Assembly (NCBI GenBank): GCA_035578155.1
Contig: JAPWDM010000001.1
Coordinates: forward strand, 82,438,561-82,502,560
Source of the DNA: Brachynemurus nebulosus
Taxonomy: Eukaryota; Arthropoda; Insecta; Neuroptera; Myrmeleontidae
Direction of reading: 5' to 3'
Length of the DNA: 64,000 bases
Shown here: one piece after another, positions 34,602 through 47,472 of the stretch
How the letters are laid out: each line of letters begins with the position of its first letter
Numbering within the stretch: position 1 is the stretch's first letter
The notes under the pieces: generated by a model
The model's input: only the letters and a program-made list of their open reading frames with translations
Databases searched by the model: none
What the model was told of the DNA's origin: nothing
Position numbers and translations under genes: made by a program

Positions 34602-35828
34602 GCTATGTCCCGCGATTTCACTCACGCAAAATTATGTGAATTATGGGTTAAAGGAATTCTAAATCAGATATCCTTAAATTCTTTGCAGAATCAATCACTT
34701 ATAGTACTTTATTCCTCTTACCAAACGTCTCTAAAGGAGGTATCTTTAAATTTCAATAGCATGTCTAATTTACTACCCGCAGATATAAATAAATAGTTTT
34801 AATTTTACTTTCTTTTTTTGTTTTCATCTTAATAATTATTCAGCAAAATTTTATCAAGAGGGAGCCATTTAGCTATTTATCTGAGCTTTATTTGATGAAT
34901 CTGGGGGGTCAATAGTAATCTAATATTCGTTTTAAATGAGATATTTTGAAATTTTGTACAAAATTAGTTCTTTATAGTGTTTTAATTCACTGCTCCAACG
35001 ACTCTAAATACTAAATATTTTTTATTATTGTGATTTTTCTGTATTAATCATTGATTGTCCCTACAAATTTAATAGTGGGAGCAAAGAATAGTTAAAGATT
35101 CAAATATTCGAAGTGATTTATTATTTGAAGTTGCAATGTCAAATATTAGAGAAAAGTATCCTATTGTCCCCTTTACAAGAAACAATTTCATATAGACATT
35201 CACAATGAATTAGTAAATTTTTTATTATTGTGATTTCTCCACATTAATCATACATTGCCCATACAAATTTAACATAATTAAGCTATATTCGTATTTCAAT
35301 TACAAATCTTGAGACCTCACCGCAAACACCGATATTAAAAGTTTTCGGAGCATTTTAATTTCGGACCCTTTTTGATGCCACAGGGCCCTGAAGAATAATT
35401 TTAAACTCACTCTCATATTTTCGGAATTCCAACAATATTTGAGTAGTATTTGGTCAGAATTTATCTAGCAATATATCCTGGGCCCTGGGCACTGAAGAAC
35501 AATCTTGGCCTCACATACATTTTTTCCAGATCTCAATATTATTGTAGATGATCAAAATAATTGTGCAGCTTTATCGTTACGAAGGAATAATATGTTGTTT
35601 ACATAGAAAATATTGGAGAATCGAAAAATTGTGCCAAAATGACAATTACCAAGTGTTAATCGCCAATCTTCTTGAAACTTTGCTCGTGTGTAGAATAGGC
35701 AAAAATAAGTGAATTTATTACTACGTACCAGACACTTTTCATTTTTTGTACATACAAATATAATATGTTTTATCGTCAAAATATCTAACTTCATCTTTTA
35801 TTTACAATAATATTTTTATATGTATATA
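34602..35828. other. AT-rich DNA with two low-copy tandem duplications
   Basis: A ~210-bp spaced pair sharing TTATTATTGTGATTT (35020, 35224) and a ~112-bp pair sharing GGGC(C/A)CTGAAGAA (35383, 35495). Neither has coding content. The ORFs here are low-complexity. Confidence 0.5.
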
Positions 35829-36362
35829 CAGTCTGTTAAGTAAGATCGTGGTCGAAATAATTTATATAAAAATTTATTAAAAAAAATTTTGAAATACATA
35901 TATACGTTCCACTTGATGAGGACTGCGATGCAATTAGCTTAATAAGGTGTCCACCGACGTCGATAGTCGCCGGTGGTGACGGTATCTTCGAGGCATATTT
36001 TTAATTAAATTGACGGCATACTCTAGCGGCAAGGCCCTCCAAATGCAACGAATCTCGCAAGTTAACTGCTTTAAATGTATATATGCGTTTTCCTCGAAGT
36101 TTGTACTTGATATGTGACCTAGTCGGATTGGCACGGGGCGACTGTGGCGGCCAATCTAATGTAACGATGTCAGATTTGGCATTCATGTCGCGTATTTGGC
36201 ACCCACGATACTTCACTTGTTATTCTAACAAAAGATAAACAACTGAATCTTTCTTTAAAGTGCATCGAGGACAAAAGTTCACTCTACCTGCTCACAAAAT
36301 ATTTAGAGAAATACTTTTACCAGTTTTGAGTATGGTCGACCACGATCTTACTTACAAGACTG
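35829..36362 (-). mobile_element. Tc1/mariner-like element, internally shortened (534 bp)
   Basis: Inverted ends CAGTCT(T/G)(G)TAAGTAAGATCGTGGTCGA, about 28 bp, are flanked on both sides by TA (35827-35828 and 36363-36364), the family's target duplication. The interior keeps only the end of a transposase gene. Confidence 0.9.
35934..36216 (-). pseudogene. Tc1/mariner transposase C-terminal remnant
   Basis: Two overlapping frames give VTLDWPPQSPRANP (the second-Asp region of the DDE core, normally DWP.QSPDLNPIE), then YTFKAVNLRDSLHLEGL and EYAVNLIKNMPRRYRHH. The Glu or third Asp of the NPIE helix is lost and there is a frameshift near 36100. The DNA-binding domain is absent. Confidence 0.8.
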
Positions 36363-36364
36363 TA

Positions 36365-37105
36365 TGTATGTGTGTGTTGTATGCTTGTATGTATATGTTT
36401 GTTTTATCAAAATAATAATAACTATGTATTCATCTTTTGCATATACTTACCTGCATAACTAGAGTCCGGAAGGTATCATTCTGTCACAAAATTGAATGTT
36501 CTCCAGTAGCGCAAAAACAAGTATGAGGGATTAAAAAATGGAAATAAACTGTAATTTCAAAATCTATAGTCATTTAAAAAATTTAATTGTTATTATGTAA
36601 ATGCAAAGGAAAAAGATACTTTCATTGAAGTGTAACACACCTTATTAACATAATAATTTTCAACAAAACAGTAGCCAATACCGGCTAGATGGCTAGATAT
36701 TAATTGCAACTAATAATTAAAAACCAATGACAAAAACATTTTTTTGCAACTAATGACTGAAAAATTAAACTATTAGTAATAACTAGTAAGTCATTTAGTT
36801 TTTAGTTGTAGTTGCTATATATAATTCTATTGAAACCATAGTATGAAGTTTACTGAAATTATCGTAGAAGCAAAAAAGGCAGGAAAATATCTTCTGATTT
36901 TATTTATTGAACATAAAAACGTAATAAACAAACATGAGTAACAATATAACAAATCACAACCATAAGTTTAAAAAAATTGGATACTATTTGCAATCTGTTT
37001 TTCATCGAGAGATTTTGATAACGAAAAGTAAGTATAATTTATAACAGATATTATATATTTGAAAAAATACTTCCTTTCCTTATATCATCCATTTTGGAAA
37101 TATCG
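36365..37105. other. AT-rich spacer
   Basis: It starts with a TGTATG-rich short tract. No gene or clear repeat is found. Confidence 0.5.
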
Positions 37106-37640
37106 TTATTTTCGATAACGAAAAGTAGGTTTTAACAGTCGCAATATATTCGGAATACTCAGAACTCACTTTGCTTAATTCTTCAAAAATTTCGTTATTT
37201 TTTCGCTACGATGCACCGTTTACGAGATATTTACGATCAAAAATTTTACGTTTGCGAAAAGTAACGAAATGTAATTTTTTTAAAATATTTTGTTGCTGAC
37301 TAAATCAGAAGGACTAATAGAGCCTAAATTAAACAATTATAACCAATTTATGATAAGTAATTCGTTATCGATAATTTTCGATTACGAAAAGTAAGTTTTA
37401 ACAGTCGCAATATGTTCGGAATACTCACAAGTTGCTTCGCTTAAGGCTTCCAAAATTTCATTATTTTTTCGCTACGATGCACCGTTTACGAGATATTTAA
37501 AATTAAAAGTTTACGATTACGAAAAGTAACGAATTGACATTTTCTTAAAAATATACTATCGTTGACCAAATCAATGGGACTAATGGAGCCTAAATTAATC
37601 AATTATAACCAGTTTATAATAAATAATTCGTTATCTTTAC
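37106..37640. repeat. Two tandem units of ~270 bp
   Basis: Both contain CGAAAAGTA(A/G)GTTTTAAC, AGTCGCAATAT, TTTTCGCTACGATGCACCGT and TTTACGAGATATTTA, the second starting near 37378. No ORF. Confidence 0.85.
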
Positions 37641-38285
37641 TAGTTCTCGAACAGAACATTTTAAAACTTTGTTAAATATCTTTATTTCAACCGTACCTTC
37701 TATTTCAATAATTCTTTTAAAAGTGATATTGGTTTTTCGACATCTTTATTAGTTTTCGAATAGAAATTTTTTTGTCAAGTTTTTCCAGCTGTATTCAACT
37801 TGTTTTTGATGATTAAACAAATGTTGAAGTAGATCTTTTGATATCTTTGTTGATTTGCAGATAGAACATTCTTGAACTTTCGTTAAATTTCGCTAAATGG
37901 ATCCTTTTTCAATAACTAATTTGATGGTGAAATCAAGTTTTGAATATCTTATCTGATAGAATATCCTAGATTCTAGAACTTTTAACGAATCTCATTTTTT
38001 GGTCACTTTTCTGATGAACAATCTGATGGTGATGCCAAATTTTCAATAAATTTTCTGATTTCCCAAAGTGAATATTCTAGAACTTTCTGCTATTTCTGCT
38101 AAAAATTCTGCTATTTGGACACTTTTTTGATGCCCAATGCAATGGTGAAGTCGGTTTTTGGATAAATTTTCTATTTTCCGAATAGAATATTCTCGAACTT
38201 TTGCCGAATTCCGTTAACTAATCGCTTTTCGATGAAAAATTTGGTAGTGAAATCGAATATTCGATATTTTTTCTAATTTCCAAAA
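37641..38285. repeat. About five degenerate ~120-bp tandem units
   Basis: Successive blocks share GAATAGAATATTCT(C/A)GAACTT, a GCTAAAT..TCACTTTT middle, and GATGGTGAAATCGA. Divergence between units is high. Confidence 0.7.
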
Positions 38286-38557
38286 ATAACTAAAAAATAA
38301 TTAAGAATATAGTCAAATTATGTCAACTAGTCAAATATTAATTTCGCCTAAAATATTACTTGATTACACGCCCATAAAACTGATTTCAGTTTACAATTTG
38401 GAATTTCAGTTTGAAATTATCAATTTAGCGACGAAGGCGACTTACAAATATACCAATTATTTTAGTACACACTATTGCATAAAGTAGACCCTCCAATACA
38501 GGTAGCCTTGAAGTTTTCTCTGGTTAGTGGAATTTTTGTTTCGACAGAAAATTATAT

Positions 38558-38590
38558 AGTGTTCCGTCCTTGTTTGTTGTACGGAACACT
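38558..38590. repeat. Perfect 10-bp-arm hairpin
   Basis: AGTGTTCCGT and ACGGAACACT are separated by 13 bases. This pattern is often the end of a MITE, but no partner end was found. Confidence 0.6.
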
Positions 38591-38965
38591 AAAAAAATTA
38601 AATGATGCAATAACTTATGATCTTATGTAATGTATTGATTAAATGCTTAAAAGCCGGAAAAATACTAAAAAGTATTTTTATCAAAGAAAATTATTGTAGT
38701 AAATGTTTAAGTTTCTTACTGTCTCTTGATTTTGACTGATATTATGCATTTTAATGGCCATTTTTTTAAAAACCGCATAAAAAAATTGCACAAAAAATCG
38801 CACAAAAAAAGACCACATAAAAAGGTTCAGCTGTATAAGTTATTTGAACAATTAAATTTTTATCACAATTTTTGCAGAGCGATTTCGTCCCTTGAAATCG
38901 TTTTATCGCTACTAAAAAAAATACATTTCCGTTATTTTTCAGTGTTCTATAATATAACAAAATAC

Positions 38966-39760
38966 TCCTGTCGCAGCATCTGCATAACATAGCAAATTTC
39001 CAAATATTGGGCACTGCGGATCTAATCTAAAACCTGTACCCATTTAAAATAATTCAGCTTTCTAATAGTGAAAAGATTTTCAAAATCAGTTGAGTAGTTA
39101 ATTTCTGGCGCTTTTTCGCATAAGGCGCTTGGCGCATATATCCATTTAAAATAGTTTGGTCAAAATCGGCTGGGTAATTTATTTTTGGTATTTTTGGGAC
39201 CCAAGACCCCGAACGGACTTTGTACAGCATTATCCACCTAAATTGTAAGCAGACCTAACATAACGTAATCTTTATCAATCTAAAATAGTTTAGCTCTCTA
39301 ACAACGAAAAAATTTGTCGGTTGGTCCTTTCAAAATTGGTCGGTTAGTTTATTTTTGACACTTTTGGGTCCCATGGACCTTGGCGGACATTACATAACGT
39401 AATCTATATCTATCTAAAATAGCTTAGCTCTTTGACAGTGAAAAAATTTTCAAAACTGGTCAGCTAGTTTATTTTTTACAATTATGGGATCAGTGGACCT
39501 TGGCGGGTTATATAACTTATGGCAGTCCGTGACGGTCTTGCGGACATTAATTAATAACTAATTCAAATACTTTAGCTTACTAACGGTGAAACAATTTTCA
39601 AAATCGATTGAGTAGTTAATTTTTGGCTTTTTTAGGTCCCCAATAGCCTGACGGATCTCATATAACTTAAATCCATTTAAAATTGCTTAGCTTTTCAACG
39701 TTAATGATTAATTGTGAAAAAATTTTCAAAATCGATCCAGTTCTTTAAAATTTTTTTCCT
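38966..39760. repeat. Second ~120-bp-unit array, inverted relative to the first
   Basis: It begins TACTCCTGTCGCAGCATCTG and continues with units carrying AAAATAGTTTAGCTCTCTAA, CAAAATCGGT and GGCGGAC, the reverse complement of the array at 30300-32135. The terminal motif is the same as at 32135 and 47792. Confidence 0.85.
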
Positions 39761-40224
39761 GGTGTACAAAACAAACGTAATTATTATTATGTTACCTTTC
39801 TATAATATTTAATATTACACTATGACATTACGTTCATTATCTTGTTCATTTAAAATTCAATAAAAAAAAAAAAATCTTCATTACATATGCTTAAAATATC
39901 TGGTTAATTTTAATTTAAAAAAAATGAGAGATATGGTATTTATAATACATAGATTTTGAATAACTACCATTTGTTTTACGTAAAAAATGAAATTTTTCTA
40001 ATTTGATAAAGAATAGAGACAGAAATATAAATTACTTATTACACTGACAAAGAGGCAAAAGCGAAGTGAGGCAAAAGTGAAAAATTACGATTTTCTCGAA
40101 AACTACTTAACATAGGAAGAAAATTATAAAAACATTTTCTTCATAATATTTTTTTCCTTTTCAACGATGTAAAAATCGAACTGTCTTATGATAGGATCGA
40201 ATGATCAAAAAATGGCCAAAAAAC
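39761..40224. other. AT-rich spacer
   Basis: No ORF. A short direct repeat, GAGGCAAAAG, occurs at 40051 and 40070. Confidence 0.5.
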
Positions 40225-40299
40225 TCACTTCTGGGCATCCGACGTGTCTAGCTAACGAACTTAGCCGAACCAACCCGGAATCCAGTTCGCACACATATT

Positions 40300-40352
<53 letters not shown>
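40225..40352. repeat. Repeat family ending in (AT)n, copy 1
   Basis: ACTTCTGGGCATCCGACGTG and TCT(A/G)GCTAACGAACT are shared with 51486-51526. In both copies AATTCGCACACA-like sequence and then a long (AT)n follow. It is probably one transposable family with a microsatellite-prone 3' tail. Confidence 0.7.
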
Positions 40353-40356
<4 letters not shown>

Positions 40357-41473
40357 TTCATAAGTAACCTGAAAAAAATTATTTGTTAGGTAATTAAAAG
40401 TAAATAAAAGAAATTTATTTAAAATAAAATTTTCAAAGTTGGGTAGGTAGGTAGCCTTAAATTACAATTAGTATGAAAACTTTAGAACATTATAAAGAAT
40501 TAACAAAAGGTTGAGTGACAGAAAAGTTAATAGAAATTCAACTGTTTTACGTTAAATGAAAACTAACACATTACAAGTAATAGAAAATTGAATTGCATAA
40601 AAATTAATAAAATTCAACTATTTTACACTTTATTAGGTTCACTAATCAATGTTAATTTGTTAACTAAAGTTACCAAAACGAAGTTACAAAGAAGGTAATA
40701 GAATATGCCAAAAAGATTACTTAACTAAAGACTTCCACTTTAAAGATGGTATTAGTTGGGCTTTAGTACGCTGAAATTGTGATGGTCACCCAAAAGCGGA
40801 CGCGATTCACAAGAGAAGACGTGAGCTCCAAATTTGAACCACAGCGAGTTGATTGCATCCAGAATTAGTCCATTTAAAAGTAACACATGATTTCAGGTTA
40901 ACAAATTTCCACAATTGTTATATACGCCACTCAATGTTTCCATATTATAAAGTTTATACTAAATTGTCACATACTTTTGTTACAAAAATTCGTGTTATAC
41001 ACAAAGTAATTTTAAGAAATTGAATAAATAAAATGTAAATTTAATTAAATTAACCATTGTCAAAGATGAAATTAAAAGGAAAGTTTGAATACAACATATA
41101 ACCTTTAAATTACGTGTGACCAAAATTTTACATGTTAAAACTAATTACATTATTACAATAATAGAAAAATATATTAAAAAAAGTAATTTAAAGCATACCT
41201 GTTATACACAAAGTCCGGTCGCGATTACAGAAAAAGTAAAAATAAAAAATGAATGTGATATTATCATTCAAGTGTTATATAACGTAGATTACCTCAAAAA
41301 CCATCTACCCATTACGCGCGCATTAATACCAACTTAAGAAAATGTAATAAATTTGACGCAGCTTAAAGTACAGTCCGCGCCAGCAGCGAAGGTACACTGG
41401 GCGGCAACAAAACAAGTACAATAAAATTTGAAAATTATCAATTTTTTTTTAAATTTTTAAAACGTACAAAACG

Positions 41474-41478
<5 letters not shown>
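40353..41478. other. AT-rich DNA
   Basis: A ~93-bp tandem pair sharing AATTCAACT(G/A)TTTTAC is at 40528-40625. A GC-richer scrap lies at 41365-41405. No gene is supported. Confidence 0.45.

Positions 41479-41535
<57 letters not shown>
41479..41535. repeat. (AT)n microsatellite
   Basis: About 28 AT units, 36 bp left of the Jockey-like target duplication. Confidence 0.95.
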
Positions 41536-41538
<3 letters not shown>

Positions 41539-41724
41539 CATGTGTGAAACTACAAAACTGATTTCAAGGACACTTTTATACTTTTTTTTTTTTATTATTA
41601 TACAAGATCAACATAAACTGTTATACATTGTATTGTTAACAAAAATAAGCATGACGGTACACAGGTCAGTAAGAGGTCACCCAATCAGGGCCCTCAGTAA
41701 CGTATTAGAGATGAATGTCAATGA

Positions 41725-44417
41725 TTACAAGAGTTGTGGTAGTCTTCTTTTGAGTCTCCTTGTTGTTGGAATGCGACCTATTTTGTAATGACGAGCACCA
41801 AGACAGCTATCGAGGCGGCTGAAAAACTTATTTCTTAGTTTGGTAAAAAAGTTATTTATTGTTGGCACGTTCAGCTCACGATGCAACTGACTATTTCGAA
41901 TATACCAAGGTGCGTTCACAGCTATCCTCAAAATTTTGTTTTGAAATATTTGAATTTTCTTGATATGTGTCGCAGAAGCCGTTGTCCATATGGGGGAAGC
42001 GTAGGAAAGGATAGGTCGGAGAAGCGATTTGTAGAAGAGAATTGTAATGTGAGCTTTTAAACGGGATTTTCTATTAATTACAGGATATAGTAGAATGAGC
42101 CGCCTATTTGCTTGTTCAAGCTTTTTTGAGATGTGGGTTTTCCATGTCAGTCTTTGGTCTAGGTAAACGCCAAGGTATCTAACAAAATCATTATTCCAGG
42201 TTATTCTCTGATTATAAATTTTTAAATTAATCTCAGGTTGCTTAGCGTTTCGAAGGGTAAATATTTTCCCTACGCACTTTGTTGGATTTATGTTCACTTT
42301 CCATTTGGTAAGCCAATCCTCAAGTGAGTTCAATCCACTTTGTATAGAAGCAATAGCTATATTTAGATTAGAATTTTGACTGATTATAATGGTGTCGTCC
42401 GCAAACATAGCAATTGTACTATTATTAGTGGTAGGGATATCATGCATATATATATTAAATAATAAAGGCCCCAATATCGATCCTTGCGGAACGCCTGATT
42501 TAATATTCTTTTCCTCGGAATACGTATCGTTAACTTTTATGTAAAATTTTCGATTACTCAGAAAAGACTGTATAATATTAATCAAAAACAGAGGCACGTG
42601 GACTGATTTCATTTTTGAAATTAAACCGTTATGCCAAACCTTATCAAAAGCCTGTGCAAAATCCAAAAAAGCCACAACTGTAAATAATTTTTTTTCAAAG
42701 CCCTCTTCGATTATATTTACTAGTCTCAAAAGTTGGTGATTTGTTGAGTGATTTCGTTTGAACCCAAATTGAAAGTAAGGGACAATGTCATTACTATCTG
42801 TGAACTGAAGTAATCTTGTGTGAATTACTTTTTCTAAAAGTTTGGATAATGTAGGCAATAAGCTGACGGGTCTGTAGCTATCGGGAGTATTTTTTTCTTT
42901 GTTTGGCTTATGAATGAGAACAACGTTAGCTATTTTCCAATCTGATGGGAAATATCCAATTCTTAAACACGCATTAAAAATAGAGGTTAAAAAGCCGATG
43001 CATTTCTTGGTAATGTGTTTTAATATGTCATTAGTAATTTTGTCATAACCAGGTGCCTTTTTGTTATTTAGGTATTTGATGTACATTTTAATTTCACTTG
43101 GTTTGACAAGGTCTATCTCATCAGTAAAATTATTGTTGAAAGTACCGCTGAAAGTACCGTGATCTTCAAAATTGTTACCCGATTCAGCTGTAAATATATT
43201 TTTCCAATATTCTGCAAATGCGCAACACTTTTCTTTTTCTGTAACATATATTTTATTATTTAATTTAATAGGGGGTATAACAGTAGGTTGGCGGAGAATT
43301 TTACGCGTTAATAACCATGCTTCTCGATCCGCACTATCGATGCTACTTAAGTATTCTTGATATTTATCTCGACGATAAAGTTCAAGATGGTTATTTATTT
43401 GATGGACCAAGTGATTTAATAATCGTTTTGTTTCTGGGTGTTTTGTTTTTTGCCATAATCGCCTAGTCTTATTCTTTTCTTTTATTAAATTTAAAATATG
43501 TTTGGGAAGTCGATTGTCGTTATATTTAGGTAGTGAGCTAAATTTAGTTGAAGCTTTAGCGGAATTCACAATAGCATCAACAACGTTCTTAACCGCATTA
43601 TCTATACCTTGCTGATTGTAAGATAAGGTGGAAGGTTTAACTAGTAAATCAAGAACGTTTCTGAAAATATCCCAGTCAGTTGTTTTGTTAGTTAATGGTT
43701 GTTCGTAGCTTGCACACTTAAAATCCTGTTTAAAGGTTATAATAACAGGATAATGATCCGAAGTTAAATCTGCTATTACTTCCTGGAAAATGGGATGTGG
43801 TAAATTTTTCATTAACATAATATCTAAGATGTCAGAGTTATGTCGATGATTAAATGGATAGTGTGTATGTTCTTCAGGTGCAACCACTATTAAGGATAAT
43901 TCAGCGGTTATGGCCTCTAACTTTTTCCCATTGGGGTTATTTTTTACACAACCCCAGTTGGTATTTTTGCAGTTTAAGTCACCTATCACCAAAGTGGGTA
44001 TATTGTCGTGAAAGAGAGACAAAATATCATTTTTAAGTATTCTTAAATTTGGTCTCTTATATACAGATATTATTCTCAATTTGCTTGAATTTGTTAAAGT
44101 AACGTCAATAGCTACAGCTTCTATATTGTCCAAATTAGGTAATATTACAAAATCGTGCTTGATTTTCTTTTTAATAAGAATAGCTACGCCTCCCCAACCA
44201 GTTTGATTAGATCGGTCAGTTCGATATATTGAATAACCTGGAAATCTTATAGATATCTTCTATAAGATAGAGTTAAGTGTGTTTCTGTTATAACACCTAT
44301 ATCAATATTTTTTGTTGAAAGGAAATGGATTAAGGATGCTCGTTTATCTTGAATGCCGTCAGCATTCCAATTAAGAATATTGAGATTATTGATTGACTGA
44401 TTAATTTTATATTCCAT
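41725..44417 (-). pseudogene. Jockey-like ORF2: AP endonuclease and reverse transcriptase, one frameshift
   Basis: It starts at ATG 44417, overlapping the ORF1 stop by 11 bp (ATGGAATATAA). The endonuclease shows NWNADGIQDKRASL, VITETHL, GDLNCKNTNWGC and TSDHYPVI. One frameshift near 44255, in a duplicated ATCTTATA stretch, separates residues 1-55 from an 802-codon open frame. RT motifs are RPVSLLPTLSKLLEKVI, FLDFAQAFDKVWH, GVPQGSILGPLLFNIYMHD and MFADDTIII (FADD intact). It ends at 41725 with RLKRRLPQLL. Apart from the frameshift all catalytic residues I can check are present. Confidence 0.95.
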
Positions 44418-45508
44418 TTTGGAATAGAGATTGAACGATTGACATGAAAAAAGATTTGATGGCAGGAATGTGAGGCTTGATAATGTCTAACAGCATTTTA
44501 ACAAGGGTAGACCCAAAATCTTGAGGAAGCTGTGAATTGGTACAGTTGGTGTTATTAGTAGAGAAATCATTATCTTGCTTTGGTTGACGACTATTATTTT
44601 GCAATACTTGAGAATAACTACGGAATGTGTTACTATTTTGATCGAATCCAGCTTGGGGTGGAGCATTTGTGGGCTGAGAGGAGTAATTGTTTTGAATCGG
44701 TGGTGATCTCGTTTGGGTAGGAATTTGTGAACGATTATTACGTACCTTGCTTATGTATTTCTGATAATATGGACAGCCTCTATAGTTGGCCGGATGCTCG
44801 CCATTACAATTGACGCATTTGGGTAAAGTATTTTGATTCTTTTTACACTCTGAGTAATGGTGACTTTCGGGGCACTTGACACAACGAGCGGCGAGCCGAC
44901 AAAAGTTCTTCGTGTGTCCATATCGTTGACATCGCGAACACTGAGGAATTTCATTCGATTTTCTTCTCGTTTCTACTGTTACAACTGCATGACGTAGATG
45001 TTGTAAGCCATATATGTCCTTATAGTTACTTTCTTTATATAACTCTACAATGCATAAAAGTGTGACTTTTTTCTGTTTATTAAGCAGTCGAGTTACCTTC
45101 TTGACTGGATATGTCTCAGCTAATTCTTCTTTTATTTCGAGTTCAGTCAATGAGTAAGGCACATTCCTGATAACGACGCTAAAACATTTATCGTCAGGTG
45201 GACAGTAGGTGTGAAATTTAGCGTTTATTTTTTCGTAATGCGAAGTTATTTGGCGAAAGTCTTCTATGGAATTCAGATTGATTTTGAGTTGGTACGTTGA
45301 TAACCACATTTTCTGTAGCGTTATTTTGTGAAGGACTATTTGTATCTGTTTGATCCGAAGTTTGCACAATTTTTTCAGCATCAGGACCAGCAAACATGGT
45401 ATTTATAGTTGTTTGACTAATTGCTGGTGTATTGAATGACGTTTTTCGGTTTTTTAATTTATGGATAACTTTATTTTTAGTACTATGAATATTGCCATGT
45501 TTTACCAT
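44407..45508 (-). pseudogene. Jockey-like ORF1 nucleic-acid-binding protein, one frameshift
   Basis: It starts at ATG 45508 (MVKHGNIHSTKNKVIHKLKN) and shifts frame near 45285 into the long frame ending at 44407. It contains the PRE_C2HC-type region (FSVVIRNVPYSLTELEIKEE) followed by three cysteine knuckles: CSRCQRYGHTKNFC, CVKCPESHHYSEC and CVNCNGEHPANYRGC. A Gln/Asn-rich tail follows. This is the usual ORF1 of the Jockey group, which coats the element RNA. Confidence 0.9.
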
Positions 45509-45736
45509 GAGCCAATATCACGGTGATCTTCGAAACTCTGGCTCTCTTATCAAGAGAAACCAGTTTTTAAACACCCGGTGACAATGTGATTTGTATTAAG
45601 TTTTACTGGTACAAAACAGAATAAATCAGTATTGTTATAAAATACTTAATTAAATTTGTTTTTATAATAATTGTTATGCAATTTTAACAATAAACAATAA
45701 ACACATCTATTCACTAGCAAGACTAATTGAGCAAAT

Positions 45737-46340
45737 CACTTTTATACTTTGGAATAACAGGAAGAAAATTTTTATCCCGATTAAAGGCTCCTGAGGGATA
45801 CAAAATAAATTATTCAGTCAAGTCAAAATTACTGAAGCGATTTCAGTCTGATTTCGTATATAAACTTATACACTTTGGACTAACTGATAGAAACATTTTT
45901 ATCCCAGTTAAGAGTTCCAGTGGGAAACAGACTAAATTATTGGGTCACCTCAAAATTATTGAACGAATTTCTGTCGCCTACTGTTACGATAGAAAATAAT
46001 ATCAAAACTACTCAAACAATTTTAATCAAATTTAGTATTGACATATACCTTAAACTAATAAATATATGGTATAATCTTTATACAGATTGAAGGTTCCTTG
46101 GGAAATGAGCTACTATTTCATAAATTATTTATGTTGATTTTCTTTAGATTGTTTATTGATTAACTAAAGAATTTAGAAATAATATTAAATTACTGCTCTG
46201 TTTTTTTTTCGAGAAATCGTTTTGTAGAAACATGGAATTTATCGTAATTATATCAAAGCGGTTGAACCACCTTATTGTGAATTAATATGTACAATAATTT
46301 TATCCCGGTTTTTTAAAGGAAAAACCTGATACATGAAAGA
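45737..46340. repeat. Degenerate 126-bp satellite
   Basis: CTTTGGA(A/C)TAAC at 45747 and 45873 gives the 126-bp period. Each unit has TTTTTATCCC, a (C/G)T(C/G)(A/G)G-GGGA block and TCAAAATTA. Diverged copies continue to ~46340. The open frame at 45727-45999 is this satellite and is not a gene. The motif (GGGATAAAAAT then AAAATCGGTTCA-like) resembles widely dispersed insect repeats. Confidence 0.75.
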
Positions 46341-47019
46341 TTAGAAGACAAATTTAGAATATTTTTTATCTGGAGCTTTTTATTATTAGTTCTAGTAAAA
46401 TTTTTATTAAGAGGTAGTCTATAGGGTTCAAAGCTCAGATACTAATATAATCTAATTCGTATCTTTGATGAGTCTTCCTTTGATAATTTTCTTTTAAAAT
46501 CACATAAAAATATCTGATTTATGGCATACGGATTGAGAAAAAATAATCGAACAATAGCATTCACTTAAAAAATCATAAAATTTATGTATTTAAAAAAGAG
46601 GAAGTATTCTTCATCCGTTATGTTGACCTGCCACCATACCAATTTGTTCAAAATTCATATTTAAAAATCGACTAGACTGGTGAGGGTGTTCGGATCATTG
46701 CACGCAAAAGTTATAAAACCATAAAGTAATTATTATATTATATACTTGACATAAGAGAAAAACGTGACAAACTGACCAAGATCTATTTAATTTTAATTGT
46801 TCAGAAATTACTAGCTATTTGAATTTGAATATAGGTTAGGTATCCAATATAACTTTTGTGTGTAGTGATCCGAACGCCCGTATTGACCTGGTTCGTCCTT
46901 TATTTTCTGAAAAATGAAACAGGTTAATTATATATTTTTTAGACACATGAAGATTTATGTAGGATTTAGACGCAATAAAACAGAATACAGACAAGTAATT
47001 TAAAGAAAAAAGTTAGTTT
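46341..47019. other. AT-rich spacer
   Basis: No supported gene. Two phrases, CCGAACGCCCG (46870) and its diverged inverse (46695), hint at another degraded inverted repeat. Confidence 0.35.
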
Positions 47020-47215
47020 CGTATTCATATCCCGTAGGAACCTTCAACCAGGATATAAATTATCCTGTTAATTATTCTAAGTCATATAAGTATCCCTACA
47101 AAATTTTATTGAAATAGACTTAGTAGTGAAGACATTATTAATTTATAGTATTCACATCCCACGGAAACTTTTGAACGGAATAAAAATTTCTTATACATAT
47201 TTTCCTGTAAGCTGA
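47020..47215. repeat. Inverted copies of the 126-bp satellite
   Basis: ATTCATATCCCGTAGGAACC and ATTCACATCCCACGGAAAC mark two units in the opposite orientation to those at 45737-46340. Confidence 0.65.
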
Positions 47216-47395
47216 TTTAGTTATATTGTCAAAAAGCATTACACTTCACAATTTCTCTAAATGCGTCTAGCGAAATTATAATAACACTAAAATTTACTAG
47301 GTGTATTGTAAGAGACAATATTATTAGTTGACAATATTTGGTATTTTTTATAATTTGACTAGAGTTATTATAATAAACCGGTTTTGACAATATAG

Positions 47396-47397
<2 letters not shown>

Positions 47398-47470
<73 letters not shown>
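47398..47470. repeat. (AT)n microsatellite
   Basis: About 36 AT units without interruption. Confidence 0.95.

Positions 47471-47472
<2 letters not shown>

Larger units (their letters stand above)
41585..45736 (-). mobile_element. Full-length Jockey-like LINE
   Basis: 4.15 kb on the minus strand with a 5' UTR (45736-45509), ORF1, ORF2 and a poly(A)-type tail at the 41585 end. A 14-bp target duplication, CACTTTTATACTTT, flanks it at 41571-41584 and 45737-45750. The flanks belong to a 126-bp satellite, so the element landed in satellite DNA. Only one frameshift was found in each ORF, so the insertion is recent compared with the other LINEs here. Confidence 0.95.

Noticed and set aside
38726..38992. 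88-codon Lys/His-rich ORF
   Set aside because: Made of AAAAA-CAC/CAT short repeats and runs into the ~120-bp family terminus.
45727..45999. 90-codon ORF
   Set aside because: Two units of the 126-bp satellite; 126 is divisible by three, so the frame stays open by chance.
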